Shown here in pieces: positions 56,287-64,000 of a stretch of 64,000 nt of DNA. Under the pieces are notes generated by a model that was not told the DNA's origin, made no database searches, and saw nothing but the letters and a program-made list of their open reading frames with translations. Every line of letters begins with the position of its first letter. Within the stretch, counting starts at the first letter, position 1. The stretch is from Siphonodentalium dalli (lineage: Eukaryota > Mollusca > Scaphopoda > Gadilida > Siphonodentaliidae): NCBI GenBank assembly GCA_032622095.1, contig CP136063.1:7541814-7605813 (forward strand), given 5' to 3'. The translations under genes and the position numbers were made by a program.

Positions 56287-59003
56287 ATATGACCGTACGT
56301 GACACGTAATGGAGCAACCACCAAGTTGATCATTAAGTTCAATGTTACAATAATTATAGGATGTTCCGTATAGGGTACTTCATGTGCTACACCACTCGGA
56401 GAAATGTCTGTGTCGTCACACAAATACCATGCTAGAACTTGGATTGATATATTCGTAATCGTATATAGTCACCAATAGCCGGGTTACCACCGTAGTAACG
56501 GACATTGCCCATATACTGAACTATTCAAACCCAGCATTAAAATCATGGTTATGATCAGTCCAAACATATGAGTAAAGTTCGAACATAAGATAATAATAGC
56601 TGAGAACCTGGTGTGAATTGAACTGTGGTGGGGCCTCAAGCATATCTACCCCTGCACGTCAGAACAAAATTATGACATGAAATGGCATAATTGGCTTGAG
56701 GATGGAAGTGAACCATCATCCCAGAGCGAAATCAACCAGGCCTGTTGGGTTTGAATAGTTCACTAGATGGGCAATGTCAGGTACTACGGTAGTAACCCGG
56801 CTATTGGTGACTATATACGATTACGAATATATCAATTCAAGTTATAACATGGTATTTTAGTGTGATGACAAACATTTATCCGAGTAGTGTAGCACATGTA
56901 GTACCCTGTATGCATATATAGATATATATATATCACAGCAGAAGTTTCCTTAGAATTAATGGATGGAAATGGAATGCCTTTAATATTTGTATTATTTGAG
57001 TCGGACATAGATTACCTTAGCTGCAGGCAATCAATGCAATATATGTAAACTATGTAGAACAAAAATTTATTGAATGAAGTGTAGTGAATATGATGCGTCA
57101 CTTCAATATTTGAGTCGGACATAGCTTACCTTACCTGAAGGCAATCAATGCAATAAGTGATGTAGAAACAGAAATTATTGAATGAAGTGTAATGAATATG
57201 AAGCGTCATTTTAATGCAATATCGATTGGGTGGAAGTGAAATGTCACTTTAATAGTTAACGATGATATACATATAGAATTATAGATTATCCCCATTGAAG
57301 ACGATCAATGCAATGAACAGTGTAGAAATGGAGAAAATGTTGCCTGAATGAATCAATGTGTGAACATAAAGTCTCACTTTAATGAAATATTGAGATGATG
57401 GAATCAACGATGAATTTGCAATTTCTTTAATGATGAAATTGGTTTACATATACATGTATATGCAGCTGAAAATGTGAATTGACTGAAATGTAATTATGAA
57501 AGTGTCAATGACACTGTAGCTAACGTGGAAAGGGAATAATTTCATGTGTTACAGTTAATGGAGCGATTAGGAATGTGGAAAGTTGAAAGGCCTAGTTATG
57601 CAAAGATTAAAATCAAAGATGGCCGCGACAGCCATGTTTTTTGGCAAATGACCCAAAAAAGACTCCTTCCTATTTACATGTCATTGTTAACATCCCTCAC
57701 AAATTTCATGATGATCCGACAAAAGATACGACATGTAGCCCGTGTCAAAGGATTTAGTTGTGTAAAGAGTAAAATACAAGATGGCTGCTGGCGACCAGGT
57801 TTTTTGGTTGAATTTAAAATGAATCTTTTCCCATCTACATGTAATTGTTAACATTCATGACAAATCTCATGATGATTGGACCAAAGATTCGACTTGTAGC
57901 CCTTGACAAAGAATTTAGTCATGCAAAGAGTATAATCCAAGATGGCTGCTGGCGGCCATGTTTTTGGCCGAACAACCCCAAAATTACTCGTTTCCCATCT
58001 ACGTGTCAATTTTAACATCCATGACAAATGTAATGAAAGTGTCAATGACACTGTAGCTCAACTTAGTAGGGGAATGATTTAATGGTTGACAGTAAATGGA
58101 GGAATAGGAAAGGTGCTAATTGAAATGTCGAACAGTACGACCTGCAGACCGCGCCAATTTATTTAATTTTGAAATCAAAGATGGCTGCCAGCGGCCATGT
58201 TTTTTGGCCAAATGACCCCAAAATGACTCATTCCCATCTACATGTCAATGTCAACATGCATGACAAATTTCATGATGATCTGACCAAAGTAAGGACCTGT
58301 AGCCTGTGCCAAAGGATTTAGTCATGCAAAGAGTAAAATCAAAGATGGCTGCCAGCGGCCATGTTTTTTGGCCAAATGACCCCAAAATGACTCATTCCCA
58401 TCTACATGTCAATGTCAACATTAATGACAAATTCCATAATGATCTGACAAAAGTACCCTGCTGGACAAAACAAGTGTCAACTTAACTGCGGTGCGGTTAG
58501 CGTTGCCACTGCGCCGAAATGCAATTACATGTACCGGTACACCGCGGCTCCACCGGCTAACTACAGTTGGGCTGCGGTTTACTTGCTATTTGGCATGGTG
58601 TAGTTGCCGCGGTGTACATGTACTTTCTTTAAACTGAAAAAAGAAAGTACAAACCAAAAATGTACATGTCATTCGGCCGCGATGGTACATGTAGTTGCCG
58701 TTCGGACGCAGTAAACTTGCCGTTCGGCCGCGGTGTACTTGCTGTTCGGCCGCAGTGCTCAACTGCAGTTACAAACTGTGACACCGCAGCCGAACGGCAA
58801 ATACACAGCGGTGCCAATGGACACTTGTTTTGTCCAGCAGGGTACATGTCAATGTCAACATTCATGACAAATTTCAAAGAGATCAGACTAAAGGCACAAC
58901 CTGTATCCCGCGACAAAGTAAATTGTTGACGGACACACAGACACACGAATGACGGACGCCAACCCATGGCAATAGCTCAAACTTACAAAGTAAGTTGAGC
59001 TAA
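56287..59003. mobile_element. Pearl-like element, copy 2
   Basis: Collinear with 13788-17460: foldback (56368-56911), AGGCAATCAATGCAAT minisatellite (about 56955-57430), fewer core units (about 57610-58440 and 58850-58925) and the right end with ACGGACGCCAACCCATGGCA and the terminal hairpin TAGCTCAAACTTA...TAAGTTGAGCTA (58973-59002). It is shorter than copy 1 because the core has fewer units. It is interrupted by the palindromic element at 58456-58842. Confidence 0.6.
58456..58842 (+). mobile_element. Palindromic CGGCCG-rich TA element, copy 3
   Basis: CCCTGCTGGACAAAACAAGT ... ACTTGTTTTGTCCAGCAGGG flanked by TA (58454-58455, 58843-58844). It interrupts a pearl-like core unit between ATCTGACAAAAGTA and CATGTCAATGTCAACATTC, so it is younger than that core. 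The interior carries TTCGGCCGCGGTGTACTTGC-type units in both orientations and an A-rich centre (CTGAAAAAAGAAAGTA). Confidence 0.88.
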
Positions 59004-59262
59004 TAAAACGGGATGCGTTGGAATTTTGCAAAATGAATAAAATGAAAACCGTCGAGAGCTCCGAAATAGGGGTGGGCGGGTCACTGGAAACACAGGTATA
59101 TATTTGTTTGGCTTTACTACTTCGGGGTTCATGCAGTTTGCTGAATTTTTCTTGCGGTCAAAATCCGATGACCACATTGAACCCGCCGTTCATTTCTTAA
59201 ATAATACAGCAGTATTACATGGGGTGACACCACTATAGAGGGGGTCAATTACTTAAAATCTA

Positions 59263-59430
59263 GGGAAGTCGATAGCCGAGAGGTACTGTAGTGTACTGGT
59301 CTCTCGTGCTATCGGGCCGGGGATCGCAACCTGGTCAGGGTATTCTTACAAAAATCAGAACTCGGTCAGATACCAAGTTTGTAAAGCTGAAAAGTCTCAT
59401 TTGAGATCACTGAATAAAGATCCGGATGCA
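59263..59430 (+). mobile_element. tRNA-related SINE candidate
   Basis: A-box-like TAGCCGAGAGGT (59272 onward) and B-box-like GGATCGCAACC (59321-59331) are ~49 bp apart, close to tRNA spacing. The intervening GGTCTCTCGTGCTATCGGGC could form a Ser/Leu-like arm. The sequence continues into TCAGAACTCGGTCAGATACC with no clear tail or target duplication. It does not fold well enough at the acceptor end to call it a tRNA gene. Confidence 0.4.
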
Positions 59431-60600
59431 AAAATACCGACTTCCCCCATTACAACATCTATCCAGGTATTTTGTTGTTCTGCAGTATGGTGTCTGATTG
59501 GGGGTGCGGACATTAATGGCTGACCTGTGTACATGCCTCGGGGTATCTGGAGAAGTCAGCCCAAAACAAGGTCGGCAACAAGAGAAGTCGGCCCGGGTAA
59601 ATTAAAGATTGGTCAAGAAAAGTCGGCCCCATTATTATTTTACTGCTTGTTAATGCCTGTGGCACAATAAGATGAGACCGACATTTCGCCACACGGTGTC
59701 ATAATGGATTACATCACCTCGTAGCATTCCATTTTATGTGACCATGTTTTGGTCACATGGTGTCAAGGAGGATTATATCACCTCCTGGCAATCCATTTGC
59801 TAATGGCGCACTGTCATGACTTTACGCAGATATGTCGATAGGGTTCGTTAAACGGAAATTTAAATCTGTACCGGAAAAATAGCCATATATACAAGACATA
59901 GTATTAGACCAGATACGAACCTTCACACTTAGTCAACCAATTAATCTATAGACCTAAACAATGTCCTGTCATAATTATAATGGGCGTCGCGCCAGAGGGA
60001 TTTCCACATGGAAGCAGTCAGCGAAACGCCGATAAAGATCAACACTAAGTCATATACAATGTAGTGTTGAACAAGGTTTCCGTGACACCTGATATACATG
60101 TATGTTACTCAATTGAGTAAACATGTCACTAACTGATGTTAATAGCTGGGCCGACTTCTGGGCCGACTTCTCTGGGGCCGACTTCGTAGCGGGGCCGACT
60201 TCTCCTGTATTCCGCCTTGGTGTGTGCACATTAAAGAACGCTACTGCAGTCGCCACAGGGTTATAAAGTTACTAGTACTCGGCCGTGGTAGCACCTGGAC
60301 CCGAAAGGAATGATTAACAGCCCGAGGGCCTATTTATAGACCCGAGACAGAGTTAATCATTCCTGGAGGGCTGTAAAGAAACCAAGGTGCCCGACAAAAT
60401 CATGCTATTACTATTATTACCACACCGTCCTGGTGTGAGCATGCGTTAATGAAAACAAATGTTTAGCGCTCGCTTCTGTTCAACTTCACCTTAAAATCAT
60501 GGAATCATGACGTGTGAGTAAAATAATGTTCATCTAATAAAGAACGCCCTCTAAAGTGGTAAAAATATTAAGTAATTGTGTTAACGTTGGAATCAACAGA
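59430..60600. other. No gene; GGCCGACTTC clusters and a small hairpin
   Basis: GAGAAGTCGGCCC-type motifs recur at 59552-59637, and the complementary GGGGCCGACTTCTC at 60148-60207. A short direct duplication around GGATTA(C/T)ATCACCTC lies at 59707-59787. GGAATGATTAAC and GTTAATCATTCC form a hairpin at 60307-60362. Confidence 0.4.
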
Positions 60601-60620
60601 AAGATCAGACTTTAATTTTT

Positions 60621-60692
60621 GAGGCGCGCGATCGCTCTTGCGCACCATCGCGCGGCTAAAATTGAAAACCAGTGAGCGATCAATTGCGCGCC
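60621..60692. repeat. GC-rich hairpin with GCGCGC arms
   Basis: GAGGCGCGCGATCGCTC and GAGCGATCAATTGCGCGCCT are roughly complementary. Related islands: 20512-20560, 21599-21645 and 61252-61300 (CCAGCGATCGGGACTATGCGCGCCT). They lie far apart in AT-rich DNA and share CAGYGAGCGATC/GCGCGCC wording. Confidence 0.5.
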
Positions 60693-61355
60693 TAGACCAA
60701 ATACGGAGAGCGTACAAGTATAAAGAAACAGCTTGAATGTTGTAGCAAAATATCAAATGAATTCTCCAAAACCAACACACATTGTCGGCATTCATCAAAA
60801 GGTGATCCATCGTGCCACGATGATTGGCAGTTTAAGTTTTTTGACGTCACACGATGTGAAGTGTCAAATGCACTATCTGTCTGAGACTGAATGATTCGAA
60901 GCTAAAAATACATTTGAACGATTTCTATGTATGGCTTATGACGTCACATAAATTCCTGGAAAATCAAAGCGAGACCACGTGGCCGGGAGATGTTACCGTA
61001 TTTATTTCGTCAGCATTGAATCGGAGTATTAAATTAATTCCTTATTAATAATTATGAATTACAATTAATATAGGAGCATGTACAATATGAAAACACAGTG
61101 TGTAACATTCACTCGTGCTTATGGATAGTGGATTAAGCAGTGTTAAACCATCAAAGAGTTTCAATGGACATCCATCGTGAGTAAACTAATTCAATTTACG
61201 CAACATTTATGATGTATTTCCGCTGTTTATTTTATCTTGATAGAAACCGCGCGGCTGGCCAAAACCCAGCGATCGGGACTATGCGCGCCTACATTTTGTA
61301 AACATGAAAGTCTGAAAGATATCTGTATGAATTTGAACTGAATACACATGTACTA

Positions 61356-61741
61356 CCCTGCTGGACAAAACAAGTGTCCACTTAACCACGGTGCGCTTAG
61401 CATTGCCACTGCGGCCGAAATGCAACTACACAGCGGCTCCACCAGCTAACTACAGTTGGGCCGCGGTGTATTTGCCATTCGACCATGGTGTAGTTGCCGC
61501 TGTGTGCATTTATTAAACTGAAAAAAGACAATATAAACCAGAAATCTAACCACGGTGTACATGACATTCGGCCCCATTGTAGTTGCTTTTCGGCCATGGT
61601 GTACATGTGTTACTTGACGGTCGGCCATGGTGTACTTGCCGCTCGGCCGCGGTGCTCAACTGCAGTTACAAACTCTGACACCGCCGCCGAACGCCAAACA
61701 CACCACGGTGCAAATGGACACTTGTTTTGTCCAGCAGGACA
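61356..61741 (+). mobile_element. Palindromic CGGCCG-rich TA element, copy 4
   Basis: It starts CCCTGCTGGACAAAACAAGT after TA and ends ACTTGTTTTGTCCAGCAGGA; the last bases before the right-hand TA (61743) are slightly altered. The interior has GCAACTACACAGCGGCTCC, GTTGGGCCGCGGTG, an AAACTGAAAAAAGAC centre and CTCGGCCGCGGTGCTCAAC. Confidence 0.85.
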
Positions 61742-62520
61742 GTACGATTGATTTTTTCAATTTGAAAACAGAAACAATTCTTTTTCAGTCCTAAATCAAA
61801 TGATTAAATTAATGATACCTGTGCAACCTTTGATGATTAGAGAGCAAATTCAACAATGCCTCCAAGCTCCTGTCGAAAGTGAAAGTGCAATAATCATGTC
61901 ACAAACACAGTTTACACATGATGTCATGAAATTGAATACACTTAACATTGAATTGCCTAGTCTTCGTGTATCTGTGGTACACAATAATCCATAAAATCCT
62001 CAAAACAACATTCATTGTTGCAAATTACATGAAAGTATTGAAACACAGATCAATCACTCGTTGATTTTTCAATTTCGTGCCATGTGGGCCTTGACCTTGT
62101 AGTGGAGAAATCGGTGTATATAAAGTGTTTATCGACGCCGATGCCGGCTCTAAATAAAAGTGTAATGTCGCGCTTCTTCGTTGTTTCTCAGTGGATGTGA
62201 ATGCGATTTGGTATGTGTGTCCGGGTTGGGTCATGGATGGTCATGGATGACATTGATTATCGCACATGCACATTTGATTTGTTTTTTTAATTTACAAATT
62301 TCGAGTAGAAGATTTGTTAACAATCGAGATGGCTAATCACAAACTGTGCCACGGTAATATTTTACCGAATGCCATGTTATCAGACTAGAATTTAGAAAGG
62401 CTGTGATTAATCCTCGATTAATCTATTATTCAGTGATTGAGTCTCTGAATGACTCAGTGAGGACAATTAAAAAGTGATCATCGGCAATCGTTGTTGTTGT
62501 TGTACTTGTATGCAAATTCC
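61742..62520. other. No gene supported
   Basis: A 64-codon ORF (61800-61994, MIKLMIPVQPLMIREQIQQC) has no recognised motif. TTGTTGTTGTTGT at 62490-62503 is a short microsatellite. Confidence 0.35.
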
Positions 62521-63717
62521 TCCGCCGCGGTTGTCTTCGGAGCACGCTGCTCTCCTAACTCAGTACCGTTACTAACAGTCGATTGTGTTGAAGTTGAAGT
62601 GAAGAAAACGTAATTCTTCGATCAGTTTCTGCTGGATTCTGCGCAGTAACCTCCCGGAAGTCACGTGTGAAATTTACAAAAAAGCATACACGCTATTTTC
62701 GCTCTTGGTATAGAAATATAGAAAAATTATATGACGTCATAATTCACATGCATTTAGGTATAAACACCCACTGGGGTGGTTGCTATAAGTATTTCTGCAA
62801 CGAACGCCACCCATGCCTTTAAAAACCAATCGGATTAAAATAACTAGAAAAGGAATAATATTGAGTATACTTATGGTATGCTATATGGAGAGTCGTGTGA
62901 AAATAGTCCGCGCGTGGCACACCCACGATGCGGGGTGTTGGATTCACCCTTGCATGGATATGGTATATCCACCCATCCATAATTAAAATACTTGTACGCT
63001 TGAGTCAGATGAATGTAAAACATGCACAGGTAAACTGTTGAATATATTATATATATGCAGGTATGTTAGCAATATTATGTACAAACTTCGGGCTCTCGTG
63101 GACAAATGGCGCCTGGACACGTCCCAAAAATTCATTTCTCTGATGAAAATAGGAGGTGCGCGCGCCAAGGGAGCCAGATGTTAAATCCACCCTTGTGCTG
63201 TATCCTGCTATTTTCACCATTTTTATTCAAACTTTGGGGTGGGTCCCCAATTTTATCCCCGGGGGGGAGGGGGAATTGTATAGCAGGGTGTGTGTTCACC
63301 GTGCTTTCCCGTGGTGATGCTGGTGTTGGTGGGTCTCAACAATATTTGTTTTTAACCTTTTTAACTGACACCGTCTGCCCGTGCCAGCATGTTCTTGTGC
63401 AACTGGTTTTATAGTCCTTGCATATCATGTCAGGCAATCAGAGAGGCATCTACATTGTATTGGAGGCTTTTTTTTAATTTATTCCTCATTTGAGCTGAAG
63501 AACAAATAATTACACTGAAGCACAAATAATTGCGTCTATTTGTGCTGAAGTGCAAATATCTATGCTAAATCGCACATCCAGTTGAAGTAATGATTTAGGT
63601 CAGCCTCAATTATGTCTATAACTGGATGTGTGATTTAGGATAAATCATTTACAGTGAAGTGTAAATATAAATTATTATCAATATGTAGTGATTCCCACTA
63701 TACTCAGTCTCAAAGTC
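62521..63717. repeat. Right arm of the ~1.2-kb inverted repeat
   Basis: Reverse complement of 46693-47886. The inner end TCCGCCGCGGTTGTCTTCGG pairs with 47867-47886. The outer end CAAAGTC pairs with 46693. The arm is almost free of indels relative to its partner. Confidence 0.9.
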
Positions 63718-64000
63718 TTAAAGATACATATCGATCAAACATAGGCCTACTGACCTTCCAACCCCCTCCCCGCTACGTATTTCACTAACAGCATGCCTAC
63801 AATAATGTTTATTGTCCATTTGTAAGGCAGAACATTGAAAAGTTTGATGTCCGGAACAATATTTGAAGTAAATCTATGTAGGGCCTACATGACATTTCAT
63901 ATCCAGCAATGCTCTAAATAATTGACCCCTTAACCACAGCATAACTATGGGTAACTTTTCAGGATTTAGGTACTGAGAGCTTTCCTCCAATGAATGGCCA
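63718..64000. other. No feature seen
   Basis: AT-rich flank outside the inverted repeat, with no similarity to the flank of the left arm. Confidence 0.4.

Noticed and set aside
59263-59340. Functional tRNA gene
   Set aside because: A and B boxes are present, but the acceptor stem does not pair and the sequence continues into a SINE-like body.

Overview
This window is AT-rich animal (eukaryotic) DNA that is almost entirely repeats. I see no bacterial signatures: no operons, Shine-Dalgarno sites or CRISPR. The repeat types point to a marine invertebrate, most likely a lophotrochozoan such as a bivalve, gastropod or brachiopod. They include elements with tandem ~160-bp cores like the bivalve 'pearl' family, tRNA-derived SINEs, a CR1/L2-like LINE, ATAATA/TA-flanked foldback elements and a ~149-bp satellite. 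The clade is inference; a similarity search would settle it.

Layout. 1-9.9 kb: several copies of a ~0.9-kb repeat (one hit by a SINE with a clean target duplication), a 2-kb element with ~600-bp inverted termini, and part of an inverted duplication whose partner lies near 50 kb. 9.95-11.1 kb: a self-complementary minisatellite. 11.8-13.3 kb: a beta-1,3-galactosyltransferase-like (GT31) gene on the minus strand. It is broken by two compensating frameshifts and by a 569-bp foldback element inserted in its C-terminal coding region. 13.8-17.5 kb and 56.3-59.0 kb: two direct copies of a pearl-like element. 18-23 kb: a cluster of small inverted-repeat elements. 23.4-31.1 kb: a satellite block containing two identical 2533-bp higher-order units of 17 monomers each, plus a GC-richer retroelement fragment inserted with a 10-bp duplication. 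33-38 kb: dispersed repeats and short palindromes. 38.9-41.9 kb: a decayed LINE with nested insertions. 43.6-45.4 kb: the 3' part of an LTR retroelement. 46.7-63.7 kb: a ~1.2-kb inverted repeat enclosing ~14.6 kb.

The most interesting locus is 50536-54243. Imperfect terminal inverted repeats, with inverted arrays of ~155-175-bp subterminal repeats, enclose a minus-strand coding region. That region encodes a FEN1/XPG-like PIN nuclease followed, across one frameshift, by a GCDTTSR-motif region and a cysteine-rich CXC-type tail. I see no DDE transposase or reverse transcriptase in it. The layout suggests a DNA transposon whose main protein is a PIN nuclease, a type I cannot assign to a superfamily I know.

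No gene in the window looks both complete and intact. The window documents repeated rounds of insertion, tandem amplification and decay, not a working gene set.
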